Below are positions 1 to 9,034 of a DNA stretch of 59,097 nt, piece by piece. The DNA comes from Croceicoccus bisphenolivorans (GTDB lineage: Bacteria; Pseudomonadota; Alphaproteobacteria; Sphingomonadales; Sphingomonadaceae): contig NZ_LRSE01000017.1 in assembly GCF_001634625.1 (NCBI RefSeq), positions 1-59,097 of the forward strand. The letters are read 5' to 3'. Both the position numbers and the translations under genes were made by a program. Position 1 is the stretch's first letter, and each line of letters begins with the position of its first letter. The notes under the pieces are model-generated. The model was not told the origin of the DNA, searched no databases, and worked only from the letters and a program-made list of their open reading frames with translations.

Positions 1-45
1 CGAGTTGTGCCAAATGTTCTGACGACGGACATAAAGGATCTGAGT

Positions 46-810
46 ATGTCAACCGCAATTGTAACAAACGTTAAGCATTTTGGGGGAATGGGGTCTGCAC
101 TTCGTCTCTCGGAAGCAGGACATACAGTGGCTTGCCACGATGAAAGCTTCAAACAAAAGGACGAACTTGAAGCCTTTGCCGAAACCTATCCACAACTCAA
201 ACCAATGTCGGAACAAGAACCAGCGGAACTCATCGAGGCAGTTACCTCCGCTTATGGTCAAGTTGATGTACTTGTGAGCAACGACATATTCGCACCAGAG
301 TTCCAACCCATAGATAAATACGCTGTAGAGGACTATCGCGGTGCGGTCGAGGCGCTACAAATTAGACCATTTGCACTGGTCAACGCCGTTGCAAGTCAAA
401 TGAAGAAGCGCAAAAGCGGACATATTATCTTTATTACCTCTGCAACGCCCTTCGGGCCTTGGAAGGAACTTTCTACCTACACGTCAGCCCGAGCAGGTGC
501 ATGCACCTTGGCAAATGCCCTTTCGAAGGAACTCGGTGAATACAACATTCCGGTGTTCGCAATAGGACCCAATTATCTTCACAGTGAAGATAGTCCCTAC
601 TTCTACCCCACAGAACCGTGGAAAACGAATCCAGAACACGTTGCCCATGTCAAAAAAGTCACTGCGCTCCAGCGGTTAGGTACACAGAAAGAATTGGGAG
701 AACTCGTCGCGTTTCTCGCGTCTGGTAGTTGTGACTATCTGACCGGCCAGGTGTTCTGGTTGGCCGGCGGATTCCCAATGATCGAGCGTTTTCCTGGTAT
801 GCCCGAGTAG
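46..810 (+). CDS. hheC: Halohydrin dehalogenase HheC
   Basis: This 254-residue enzyme turns vicinal halohydrins into epoxides plus halide without a nucleotide cofactor. It has the short-chain dehydrogenase fold, but the cofactor loop is the halide-site type. The catalytic triad is visible as Ser132, Tyr145 and Arg149. The start at 46 is preferred over GTG at 7 because AAGGA lies at 34-38 and the product then has exactly the length of HheC from Agrobacterium radiobacter AD1, which it matches almost throughout from memory. Residue 249 is Phe where AD1 HheC has Trp. The gene is AT-richer than the rest of the window, which suggests recent transfer. An epoxide hydrolase remnant follows, as expected for an epihalohydrin pathway. 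Confidence 0.95.
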   Translation: MSTAIVTNVKHFGGMGSALRLSEAGHTVACHDESFKQKDELEAFAETYPQLKPMSEQEPAELIEAVTSAYGQVDVLVSNDIFAPEFQPIDKYAVEDYRGAVEALQIRPFALVNAVASQMKKRKSGHIIFITSATPFGPWKELSTYTSARAGACTLANALSKELGEYNIPVFAIGPNYLHSEDSPYFYPTEPWKTNPEHVAHVKKVTALQRLGTQKELGELVAFLASGSCDYLTGQVFWLAGGFPMIERFPGMPE

Positions 811-1073
811 GACCGGAGTGAGAACTCTCTTCAAGACTGCTTGCAGTTTTGGATTGCCGCGGGACAGACGTTTTGCGGTCGATCCGAGCTGAAACCACAA
901 CAAGTGAAATAGGGCCGTGTCTATCCGGTTACCATCCGAAGTCTCTGCAGCGGTGTTGATGGATCAGCGAATCCAAGAATTCTGCACTGTGGGTAGTGAA
1001 TTAGGGCGCAAGCCGGATAGCCGTGGTTCGTGGGTACGTTGGGAACTTTTATAGGTAAAGGAGCTAACCCGCT

Positions 1074-1247
1074 ATGGTAGTGGAGCCCAAGCCGTTTGTC
1101 ATCGACATCCCGGATGAAGTCCTAGTAGATCTCGACAAACGTCTCGCCGCAACACGGTTTCCCTCGTCAATATCAGGGTCTGGATGGTCTTACGGCACGG
1201 ATGTCGATTATCTTCGTGAACTCGTTAGCTACTGGCGGACCACCTAG
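1074..1247 (+). pseudogene. Epoxide hydrolase, N-terminal fragment cut by transposon
   Basis: These 57 codons begin with ATG after a good ribosome site (AAAGGAG at about 1057-1063). They match the start of EHN-domain epoxide hydrolases: an FVIDIPDEVL-like strand, the RLAATRFP helix, and GW followed by YGTDVDYLRELVSYWR. The family is usually about 380 residues, so the alpha/beta-hydrolase domain is missing. The stop codon TAG at 1245-1247 is built from the outer end of the Tn3-family inverted repeat. With hheC upstream, the intact gene would have hydrolysed the epoxide made by the dehalogenase. It should be non-functional. Confidence 0.8.
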
Positions 1248-1291
1248 GCCCAGTCGGCCCGAAGCTGCGATTTTGGTCATCTTGGAGAACA
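1246..1291 (+). repeat. Left terminal inverted repeat of the Tn3-family element
   Basis: It begins AGGCCCAGTCGGCCCGAAGC and matches the reverse complement of 5306-5351 with 3 differences in 46 bases; the outer 31 are identical. The outer bases GGCCC differ from the usual GGGG ends of Tn3 relatives. Confidence 0.9.
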
Positions 1292-1368
1292 CGTCGGGAA
1301 CGGGCTGGTTGTTGTTGACGATCGCCCATGCGAGGAACGACGTTCCGCTCCGATAAGGGAGCGGCGTT

Positions 1369-4278
1369 ATGAGCCTTGGCGTTTCGAGTGGGGATCTGAT
1401 CGGCTCCTGGAGCCTGAGTTTTTCGGACATCGCGTTCGTGACCGGCAAAGCGGAGACGGCACGACTGGGATTGGCGGTTCAGCTTAGATTTTTCGCCGGG
1501 CATGGCTTCTTTGTGCCGGATCATGCGTCGATACCCTCCGACGGTGTCTTGTATCTGGCGGAGCAACTTGGTCTCGATGCCAAATCCGTGAACCACTATG
1601 ATTTTTCCGGGCGCACCGCCCGCCGGCATTGCGCGGAGATTTTGCGGCATCTCGGGTTCCGCCGTATGACGCAGACGGATCGCAGGGCGTTGTCGAGGTG
1701 GATTTCCGACGATCTTTGTGCGGGCGGGCAGCCGATCAATGCCATGCTCGAGCATGTTTTCCTGTGGTGCCGCGACCGCCGTATCTATGGGCCGTCGCGC
1801 AAGGAGCTGGAACGCCTCGTCCGTTCGCAACGACACCTCTATCTGGAGGCCCTGTTGGCCCGAGTCCGCGATCGGCTTGCGCCGGATGCGGTCGCCTTGC
1901 TGGAAGCCTCGCTCGCCGATCCCGATGGCCCGACCGGCTTCAACACGATGAAGGGGGATGCAGGTCAGGCGACGCTCGAAAACATTCTTGGCGTGACCGC
2001 CAAACTCGCCTTTATCCAACGGCTTGCTCTTCCCCGAGATTTCCTATCGGTCACGGGCAAGGCATGGGTCGATCAGATCGTTCGCCGGGTTGCCGGCGAG
2101 AAAGCCTCGGAGATGCGCCGGCATGTACCGGCGCGCCAGCTCGGGCTCTATGCCGTTTATCTGATGGCGCGGGAAGCTCAGCTTACGGATGCGATGGTCG
2201 ACCTGCTGATCGAGACGGTCCATAAGATCGGATCGCGCTCGAAACGCAAGGTGGTGGGCGATATCGCGAAAGACATCGAGCGGGTCTATGGCAAGGAGCG
2301 ACTCCTGGTCGAGATTGCCAGCGCTTCGATCGACGATCCATCCGGGCGCATCTGCGATGTCATTTTCCCAATCGCCGGCAAGGACAAACTGGCGGCGATC
2401 ATCAAGGAAAGCCAGGCAAAGGGCGCCTTGGATCGGCGGATCTACAAGGTGATGCGGAGGTCATGGGCCAATCATTATCGCCGTATGCTGCCAAGCCTGC
2501 TTTCGGCACTGGAGTTCCGGTCGAACAACGCCGTGTGGCGTCCGGTGCTGGCGGCCCTGGACTGGATCAGAAGCAAAGTGGATGATGGATGCCGCTACGT
2601 GCCGCCGCACGCAGTGCCGGTCGACGAGGTCATTCCGGCGAGATGGCGCAGTTCCGTCATTGATGAAGAGGGGCGCGTAAACCGGATCAGTTATGAGCTT
2701 TGTGTCCTCGCGCAACTGCGCGATCGCATCCGTTCTAAGGAAATCTGGGTTGTCGGGGCGGACCGATACCGCAATCCCGATGACGATCTTCCCAAGGACT
2801 TCGATGCGCGGCGAGAAGCATATTACACAGGATTGAACCTGACGGCGGATGCGCGTGCATTTTCAAGCGCCATCCGGGAAGAGCTTGCTCAGGAACTGTT
2901 GCTCCTCAATGCCAATATTCCCCGGAACGACAAGGTTCGGCTGCTGTGGCGCGGCGAGAACCGTATATCTCTCACCCCGTTCAAACCCTTGCCCGAACCC
3001 AGGGGTCTCGCCTCGATCAAGACCGAGATCGGCCAACGCTGGCCGATGACCGGGCTGCTCGACGTACTGAAGGAGGCTGCCCTTGATACGGGACTTCTCG
3101 AAGCGTTCGAAACATCGGCCTCGCGTGTTGCACTGCCGAAAACCGCGCTGGATCAACGTCTCCTGCTATGCCTCTACGGCCTGGGAACGAATGCCGGGCT
3201 CAAGCGGATCGCCGGCGCCACCCCCGATGTCAGCTATGAAGAGCTGCTGCATGTCCATCGCCGCTTCGTTCATGCCGCGGCGCTCAAGGAGGCGTGTGCC
3301 AGGGTTGCGAATGCGACCCTGGCAATCCGCAATGCTGCAGTCTGGGGGGACGCCGGCACGGCCTGTGCGTCAGATTCCACAAAGTTCGGAGCCTGGGATC
3401 GCAACCTGATGACGGAATGGCATGCGCGTTATGGTGGACGGGGCGTCATGATCTACTGGCATGTCGAACGACGCGCGACATGCGTCTATTCCCAGCTCAA
3501 GCGCTGCTCTTCCTCCGAGGTCGCCTCCATGATCGAGGGCGTGCTGCGCCATTGCACCGACATGGAAATCCAGCGACAATATGTTGATAGTCATGGCCAA
3601 AGCGCGGTTGGCTTTGCATTTTGCCGGCTTCTCGGATTTGAGCTTGCACCCCGCCTGAAAGCGATCGCTCGCCAGAAGCTGGCTCTTCCCGATGTCGGCA
3701 TGCGAACGCGGCTTCCCCACTTGCAGCCGATCCTCTCCAGTCCGATCAACTGGGATGAGATCGAGCAGCAATATGACGAGATGGTCAAATATGCAGCCGC
3801 GATGCAGACAAAAACCGCCGACCCGGAGGCGATCCTGCGCCGGTTTAGCCGCTCCGAGGTGATGCACCCGACCTACAAGGCGTTGAGTGAGCTGGGCCGC
3901 GCGGTCAAGACGATCTTCCTGTGCCGGTATCTGCGCGAGGAGTCCTTCCGCCGCGAAATTCATGAAGGCCTGAATGTCGTTGAAAACTGGAACAGTGCCA
4001 ATGGGTTCGTTTTCTTCGGCAAGGGCGGCGAGATCGCCACTAACCGCATCGATGAGCAGCAGCTCTCGGTCCTGGCGCTACATTTGCTGCAAGCGTCGCT
4101 TGTCTATGTGAACACCCGAATGCTTCAGAGCGTGCTGGTGGAACCGAAATGGACGGGCCGGATGACGCCGGATGATTATCGCGGCCTCACACCGCTGATT
4201 TACAGCCACGTCAATCCTTATGGCCGCTTCGACCTCGATCTGAATAGCCGGATCGATTTTGGGCGGCTTGCTGCCTGA
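1369..4278 (+). CDS. tnpA: Tn3-family transposase TnpA
   Basis: The 969-residue length is usual for Tn3 TnpA, which performs replicative transposition. The N-terminal half is the DNA-binding DUF4158-like region. The catalytic DDE triad is most likely Asp669 (in ASDSTKFG), Asp740 (in VDSHGQ) and Glu872 (in VVENWN). The VDSHGQ and FELAPR segments match the conserved block before the last catalytic residue. The reading frame is intact, so the element may be active. The protein is of a different subgroup from the truncated transposase at 5352-6268. The last bases run into the res region. Confidence 0.92.
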   Translation: MSLGVSSGDLIGSWSLSFSDIAFVTGKAETARLGLAVQLRFFAGHGFFVPDHASIPSDGVLYLAEQLGLDAKSVNHYDFSGRTARRHCAEILRHLGFRRMTQTDRRALSRWISDDLCAGGQPINAMLEHVFLWCRDRRIYGPSRKELERLVRSQRHLYLEALLARVRDRLAPDAVALLEASLADPDGPTGFNTMKGDAGQATLENILGVTAKLAFIQRLALPRDFLSVTGKAWVDQIVRRVAGEKASEMRRHVPARQLGLYAVYLMAREAQLTDAMVDLLIETVHKIGSRSKRKVVGDIAKDIERVYGKERLLVEIASASIDDPSGRICDVIFPIAGKDKLAAIIKESQAKGALDRRIYKVMRRSWANHYRRMLPSLLSALEFRSNNAVWRPVLAALDWIRSKVDDGCRYVPPHAVPVDEVIPARWRSSVIDEEGRVNRISYELCVLAQLRDRIRSKEIWVVGADRYRNPDDDLPKDFDARREAYYTGLNLTADARAFSSAIREELAQELLLLNANIPRNDKVRLLWRGENRISLTPFKPLPEPRGLASIKTEIGQRWPMTGLLDVLKEAALDTGLLEAFETSASRVALPKTALDQRLLLCLYGLGTNAGLKRIAGATPDVSYEELLHVHRRFVHAAALKEACARVANATLAIRNAAVWGDAGTACASDSTKFGAWDRNLMTEWHARYGGRGVMIYWHVERRATCVYSQLKRCSSSEVASMIEGVLRHCTDMEIQRQYVDSHGQSAVGFAFCRLLGFELAPRLKAIARQKLALPDVGMRTRLPHLQPILSSPINWDEIEQQYDEMVKYAAAMQTKTADPEAILRRFSRSEVMHPTYKALSELGRAVKTIFLCRYLREESFRREIHEGLNVVENWNSANGFVFFGKGGEIATNRIDEQQLSVLALHLLQASLVYVNTRMLQSVLVEPKWTGRMTPDDYRGLTPLIYSHVNPYGRFDLDLNSRIDFGRLAA

Positions 4279-4280
4279 CC

Positions 4281-4420
4281 GGGGCCTTTCCGCTCGCACC
4301 ATTTGGGTGCACCCGAACGTGACGATCGGAAGTGACATATACGACATGTCACAAAAGGGTGGTTCCGTCACCAATGTTACTGTACGAGGGCAAAGCCACC
4401 CTAATGTGACGGATTTGCCC
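4281..4420. promoter_or_regulatory. Probable res site and tnpR promoter region
   Basis: The gap between transposase and resolvase is where Tn3 elements keep res. It contains several GTGAC/GTCAC half-sites, including an imperfect dyad GTGACAT with ATGTCAC at 4332-4352, and a GGGTGCACCC palindrome. The pattern suggests paired resolvase subsites, but the three-site layout was not resolved by eye. Confidence 0.55.
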
Positions 4421-5287
4421 ATGACCCGCGTCGGCTACGCCCGCGTCAGCACCATCGACCAGGATCTCGACATCCAGGTTGCCCGGTTGAAGGCAGCGGG
4501 CTGTGAAATCCTCCGCTCCGAAACAGGCTCGGGCGCATCGCGCACTGGACGCACGGAGCTTGAGACGATCATGCAGTTCCTGCGCGCCGATGACGAACTC
4601 GTCGTCCTGCGTCTCGATCGGCTCGGTCGCTCCACACGCGATGTTCTCAATCTGGTTCATGAACTCGACCAGAAGGGAGCCTCATTGCGGGTGCTTGAGC
4701 CGGAGGTGACGACGGCCGGAAGCATGGGGCGGATGGTGATCACCATTCTGGGCATGGTCGCGGACATGGAACTGACGTTCATCAAGGACCGGCAGCGCGC
4801 CGGGATCGAGGCGGCGCGCGCCGAAGGCGTCTACAAAGGCCGGAAGAAAAACATCGATGACGATGAAATCCGACGCCGGATCACCGCCGGCGCGAGCAAG
4901 GCCAGCGTCGCGCGCGACCTCAAGATCTCAAGAATGACCGTCTATCGGGCGCTTGACGTCATTCCTTCAAGGATCGGGCTGCCGGAAAAGCCGCCTTCTG
5001 TCACCATCGCCCTGCATCTGACCATCGAGAACTTCAACAAGCATGGTCGTGGCAGAAAGCCCGCTCGCGAGCGCATTGAGGCGATGCTGGAGCGGGATTA
5101 CCAGATGCAAAAGACCGGGAACTGCGATTACACGCTGACCGTCGCCTATGATCAGGGTGCCGATGGCGTCAGCCTCGATGATGAGATCGCATCTCTCCAG
5201 ACAGAGATGTTCAACATCGCAGAGAGCTACAGGTGCTCGATCGAGACCGATGTTTACGAGATTGGAGGACAAGAGCGAGCCTGGTAG
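4421..5287 (+). CDS. tnpR: Serine resolvase with C-terminal extension
   Basis: This protein resolves transposition cointegrates at res. Residues 1-140 are a serine recombinase catalytic domain (YARVSTIDQ with the nucleophile Ser, then RLDRLGRSTRDV and GRMVITILGMVADME), followed by a helix-turn-helix to about residue 185 (ASKASVARDLKISRMTVYRAL). The start at 4421 gives the canonical N-terminus MTRVGYARVS. The product is 288 residues, about 100 longer than classical Tn3 resolvases. The extra C-terminal domain (about residues 190-288) resembles nothing I recognise. Confidence 0.9.
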   Translation: MTRVGYARVSTIDQDLDIQVARLKAAGCEILRSETGSGASRTGRTELETIMQFLRADDELVVLRLDRLGRSTRDVLNLVHELDQKGASLRVLEPEVTTAGSMGRMVITILGMVADMELTFIKDRQRAGIEAARAEGVYKGRKKNIDDDEIRRRITAGASKASVARDLKISRMTVYRALDVIPSRIGLPEKPPSVTIALHLTIENFNKHGRGRKPARERIEAMLERDYQMQKTGNCDYTLTVAYDQGADGVSLDDEIASLQTEMFNIAESYRCSIETDVYEIGGQERAW

Positions 5288-5305
5288 ATCGCCATGTTCA
5301 ATCTT

Positions 5306-5351
5306 TGTTCTTCAACATGGCCAAAATCGCAGCTTCGGGCCGACTGGGCCT
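5306..5351 (-). repeat. Right terminal inverted repeat of the Tn3-family element
   Basis: Reverse complement of the left repeat with three differences. Its outer end is at 5350 or 5351, directly followed by the second transposase fragment. Confidence 0.9.
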
Positions 5352-6268
5352 TCTACCTGGGCGGGCCGGGCGAAGCCGGCGGAGCGGTCAACGCCCATTA
5401 TGGTCGCGACCCAGTGGTCAAGATCTACACCACCATCACCGACCGCTACGCGCCGCTGCACCAGACGGTGATCGCCGGCACGGCAGGAGAAGCCATCCAT
5501 GCGCTCGATGGGCTCCTCGGCCATGACAGCAACGCCGATCTGACCGCGCTGCACGTCGATGGAGGCGGCGTTTCCGACATCGTGTTCGCAACGATGCATC
5601 TCCTCGGGCTCGATTTCGAGCCGCGCATTCCTCGCCTGTCCGACCGGCGCCTCTACGCATTCGAACCTTCGAAGCGCTATGGCAGGCTTGCGCCACTGTT
5701 CGGTCACAGGCTCAACCGGGATCTGATCGTCAGCCACTGGCCGGATATCGAACGCGTCATCGGCGCGATGCGTGATCGCACCGTTACGCCCTCGCTGATC
5801 CTCAAAAAGCTATCCGCCTACCGCCAGCAGAACAGCCTCGCCGCGGCGCTCCGCGAGGTAGGACGGATCGAGCGCACGCTGTTCACGTTGCGCTGGTTCG
5901 ACGATCCGGCGCTACGCCGCACGGTCACCGCCGAGTTGAACAAGGGCGAGGCGCGCAACAGCCTGGCGCGAGCGGTCGCCTTCCATCGGCTCGGTCGCTT
6001 TCGCGACCGTGGCTTGGAGAACCAGCAAACCCGCGCGGCTGCCCTCAACCTCGTCACCGCAGCGATCATCCTGTTCAACTGTCGCTATCTTGGGCACGCC
6101 GTCGAAGAAATGCGCCGCCGCGGAAGCCAGATCGATCCGGCTATGCTGTCTCGGCTCTCACCATTGGGTTGGGATCGCATCAATCTCACCGGCGATTATG
6201 TCTGGTCCGATCACCTCGATCTCGACGCCAATGGCCTCATGCCGCTGCTCATCAAACCGCTACCGTGA
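5352..6268 (+). pseudogene. tnpA: C-terminal fragment of a second Tn3-family transposase
   Basis: About 305 codons encode the catalytic C-terminal third of a Tn3 transposase. It begins at a GEAGGAVNAHYG block and keeps the second Asp (HVDGGGVSD) and the final Glu (LNKGEARN). The N-terminal two thirds and the first catalytic Asp are missing. It is clearly divergent from the intact TnpA upstream. The fragment shows that the 4.1 kb element inserted into, or recombined with, another transposon. Its own right inverted repeat should lie soon after 6268 but was not recognised. Confidence 0.88.
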
Positions 6269-6677
6269 ATCTGTGTCCGCATAATGCACAGGGGCCGAAT
6301 TGCAGAAGATCGCGGCCATGCCCTGGCCGCCACCGGCCAACGGCGAGAGTTCTGGATGAACGCCCTGCGGCTAGCCGGGCACTGCCAATTTATGAACCTA
6401 GCACGAGAAGTCGCATGAAAGCTTCCGCAAGCCGACCACGACCGATCTGGACTATGCGATCCAAACGGTTGCCGAGCGGCCCGGGATTGATGCCAATGGG
6501 GCAAAGTCGCCAGCGCGCACCAGCGTAACCTTCCCAATCTTTCGCTGCTAACCCGGCCCGATTTGCGGAACCATCATCATCAATGTCGTCTCATTGTGAT
6601 TGTGCACACCAAGAAGCGCAGCGAAGCACCGTCAACGTAGGATTACTCTAGTCCTGATTGCGCAGCTTCCGAAAGCC
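6269..6677. other. Gap between transposon remnant and catabolic operon
   Basis: This 409-base gap holds one short open frame (6284-6418) and nothing else I recognise. It should contain the right end of the older transposon and the 3' end of the catabolic operon transcript. No clear factor-independent terminator was seen. Confidence 0.4.
6284..6418 (+). CDS. Short open frame, 44 residues, unknown
   Basis: The frame runs from ATG to TGA and encodes a basic, helix-prone peptide (RGRIAEDRGHALAATGQRR and FWMNALRLAGH). No ribosome site of note precedes it. It may be a leftover of a transposon accessory gene or chance. I do not recognise it. Confidence 0.2.
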   Translation: MHRGRIAEDRGHALAATGQRREFWMNALRLAGHCQFMNLAREVA

Positions 6678-7550
6678 TCATACTGCGTCAATTCTTTCGC
6701 CTAACCGCACGCACAATTCGTCGAGCGATCTGACGACGAAATCTGCCTGCTCATCGGCATGTGCGCCAAAGTCGGTTGCATCTGAGAGACCAGTCGTCAC
6801 ACCAATGCTCGCGGCGGACGCGGCCCGCGCCATTCTCATTTCTAGCCCTGGGTCGTCACCCACGACGATCAATTTATGCGTCGCATCAGTCGGCAGACCC
6901 ATCAAAGATCGGGCGCAATGCAGTGCTGCGAGCGATGGCTTGCCGAGTATGACAGGCTCGATCCCCGTCATCGCGGTGATGGCCGCATTAATCGCGAAGC
7001 TAGTTCCGATCTTGCGCCCGCCCTCCGAAGCGAAAAAGGGAACATTGGACGCCGTTGTGAGCTGCGCGCCGTCTTCGAGGTCCGCGAGCACCGCCTCCAG
7101 ATCGTCGAACGTGAATGCGCGGTGATAGGCGACATAGACAGCCTCAACCGCGCAAGAAGGAGCGGCATTTTCGACGACTTCGATACCAGCGGCACGCAGC
7201 GGCACGAATGATTCGCTACGCCCCAGCGCCCTGACTTTGCGGATCCCCCGTTCAGAAAACCAATATGCAGCGGCCGTCGTCGGCGTCATCACAGCACTGT
7301 CAGGCACCTTCAACCCGGCAACGCGCAGGTTATACGCATATTGAGCCGGGGCTATGGCAGACCCATTGGTGAAAATCCTAAAGGGCATGCCGCGCGCTGT
7401 AAGTTCTTCCAGCAGCACTTCTGCGCCCGGAAGCGGGCGATATCCAGAACTGGCGCTGTCGCCAAGTACAAGCGTGCCGTCCATGTCGAAAATGAAACCC
7501 GATGCACCAGCAAGCCGGGCAGCCAAGCCGTCAAGCGATTCACTGACCAT
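6678..7550 (-). CDS. HAD-superfamily (NagD/PGP-like) phosphatase
   Basis: 290 residues of the HAD-IIA subclass. The nucleophile motif FIFDMDGTLVLGD is near residues 18-30, FTNGS carries the motif II residue, and VVGDDPGLEM is motif IV. It is the last gene of the operon; its ATG overlaps the TAA of the carboxyltransferase gene by one base. The acetovanillone pathway of Sphingobium SYK-6 contains a dedicated phosphatase (AcvF) acting on the phosphorylated phenol. By context this protein could do the same for a phosphorylated 4-hydroxyacetophenone. The substrate is inferred; the family includes many sugar and glycolate phosphatases. Confidence 0.75.
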   Translation of the reverse strand: MVSESLDGLAARLAGASGFIFDMDGTLVLGDSASSGYRPLPGAEVLLEELTARGMPFRIFTNGSAIAPAQYAYNLRVAGLKVPDSAVMTPTTAAAYWFSERGIRKVRALGRSESFVPLRAAGIEVVENAAPSCAVEAVYVAYHRAFTFDDLEAVLADLEDGAQLTTASNVPFFASEGGRKIGTSFAINAAITAMTGIEPVILGKPSLAALHCARSLMGLPTDATHKLIVVGDDPGLEMRMARAASAASIGVTTGLSDATDFGAHADEQADFVVRSLDELCVRLGERIDAV

Positions 7551-9034
7551 TACATTTTGCCCGCGGAAGCGCCAGAATGAAGTGCCAATCGTAAACCTTT
7601 TCTGTCGATTACGACATCTTTCAGGGTCGGGTTAGCAATAAGTTCTCGTAGCAATTTCATCAACGGCGCAGCCTCCGGAGTATAGGTTGCGCGGCTGGGT
7701 CCCATCGCAAGCATTGCGTCGACCTGATCCGCCGGCATCACGGCGCGCAACAGAAATTCCTCATCGTCCAGATGCGCGCCAAACTTGCGACGGAGATCCG
7801 AATAGTCAGGGAAATCCGGTTCACCAGCTATCTCCTTTGCCCGCGGTCGATCCATGATGACATCCAGGATCACCGGATCGATTGGGCTCGTCGGACGCCC
7901 AAGCTTGCCCATTGCATAGCGCAAAATCTGATCCGATACCTGAACGTACCGCTGGCCGCTGACGATATTTGTTGTCGCCTGCGTCATCACCATCTGGGGA
8001 AAGGGCGTTACCATGATAGGATATCCAAGTTCAGCACGAACACGCTCCGTCTCTTCGACTACCGCGCCAAAAAGGTGCTCGAGCTTCAGTTCACTCAGTT
8101 GTCGACGAGTGGTGGTCATCACCCCTCCCGCGATCTGGTGACGCAGAAAACTGGCATCGAAGGCTTGAGGCGTGCCCGGTTGGAGGCCTTCCGCCTTAGC
8201 CAGACGCCACCAATAATCGGTAACGTTTGCTAGAGCCCTGTCATCGATCGGCACACTATGGCCTGCTTCCCGCAAATTCGCGACAAGCCTACCGGCCTCG
8301 GGCAACGAACTGCCATCCCCGAGGGGGCCGATACCGACATGAATGCCATCGACAGCTCCGCAATCGGCGGCCGCCAAAGCGGTAAGTGGACCATAACCGA
8401 TCGTGCAGTGCGGGTGGACTTCCAGCGATTTCCCGCCGATCACCGCCTTGATCGCCGGTGCGAGTGTCTTCACGCGATCTGGAGATAGCAGGCCGCCCGG
8501 ATCTTTGATGTAGAACAGGTCGATATGGGGCGATCTGGCGAGTTTCGCTGCGAAATCTGCATAGAATGCATCATCGTGCACGGCAGAGAGGGTGAATGTC
8601 AGCGCCGCCATAACTTGCGCATCACCCTCTTCTTTGATGAGCTGAGCTGCTTCAAGAACCGCATCTATGTCATGCATGGGATCAAGAACAATGAAGCGGC
8701 CGATGCCATTATGTTGGAGCCGGCGATAGACGATTCGCATAAATTCGGGACCAGCCTGCTGCCAAGCAATGAATCGTAGGCCGGTGGTGATAAATTGAAG
8801 CGGTGTGTTGGGCATGGCAGCCCGGACACGCCTGATACGCTCCCAGGGATTGTTACGGAAATAACGCACTGCTACGGCCATGTGGGTCGATGATGTGAAA
8901 TCGATTGCTCTAAAGCCTACGCGATCCATCTGGCCGGCGACCTGGAGGATCTTTGCTGTATCGAGGCCTGTCGCGCCCCACAGCGACTGGTTGCCATCGC
9001 GCACCGAAACGTCGACGAGATTTATTTCAGCCAT
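7550..9034 (-). CDS. Biotin-dependent carboxylase, carboxyltransferase subunit
   Basis: 494 residues of the pyruvate carboxylase/oxaloacetate decarboxylase alpha family. Visible are the N-terminal metal motif VRDGNQSLWG, the lysine loop YIKDPGG and the metal-binding EVHPHCTIGYG. It transfers carboxylate from biotin to an acceptor. Genes for biotin carboxylase and the biotin carrier lie just upstream, so all three parts of one carboxylase are together. With BKACE and thioesterase in the same operon, the likely acceptor is the methyl group of an aryl methyl ketone, giving an aroylacetate, as in Acv/Hpe acetophenone catabolism. The start overlaps the end of the preceding gene by 8 bases. Confidence 0.8.
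   Translation of the reverse strand: MAEINLVDVSVRDGNQSLWGATGLDTAKILQVAGQMDRVGFRAIDFTSSTHMAVAVRYFRNNPWERIRRVRAAMPNTPLQFITTGLRFIAWQQAGPEFMRIVYRRLQHNGIGRFIVLDPMHDIDAVLEAAQLIKEEGDAQVMAALTFTLSAVHDDAFYADFAAKLARSPHIDLFYIKDPGGLLSPDRVKTLAPAIKAVIGGKSLEVHPHCTIGYGPLTALAAADCGAVDGIHVGIGPLGDGSSLPEAGRLVANLREAGHSVPIDDRALANVTDYWWRLAKAEGLQPGTPQAFDASFLRHQIAGGVMTTTRRQLSELKLEHLFGAVVEETERVRAELGYPIMVTPFPQMVMTQATTNIVSGQRYVQVSDQILRYAMGKLGRPTSPIDPVILDVIMDRPRAKEIAGEPDFPDYSDLRRKFGAHLDDEEFLLRAVMPADQVDAMLAMGPSRATYTPEAAPLMKLLRELIANPTLKDVVIDRKGLRLALHSGASAGKM

Larger units (their letters stand above)
1246..5351 (+). mobile_element. Tn3-family transposon (about 4.1 kb)
   Basis: The element has near-perfect terminal inverted repeats, a transposase gene, a resolvase gene and a likely res site between them. 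It carries no passenger gene. The left end interrupts an epoxide hydrolase gene; the right end abuts the interior of a different Tn3 transposase gene. The 5 bp outside the two ends differ (ACCTA left, TTCTA right, or shifted by one base), so there is no target duplication. That is expected after an adjacent deletion or recombination between two copies. Confidence 0.9.

Noticed and set aside
1225..2019. 264-residue minus-strand frame at the transposon left end
   Set aside because: It covers the inverted repeat and the start of tnpA and has no recognisable domain.
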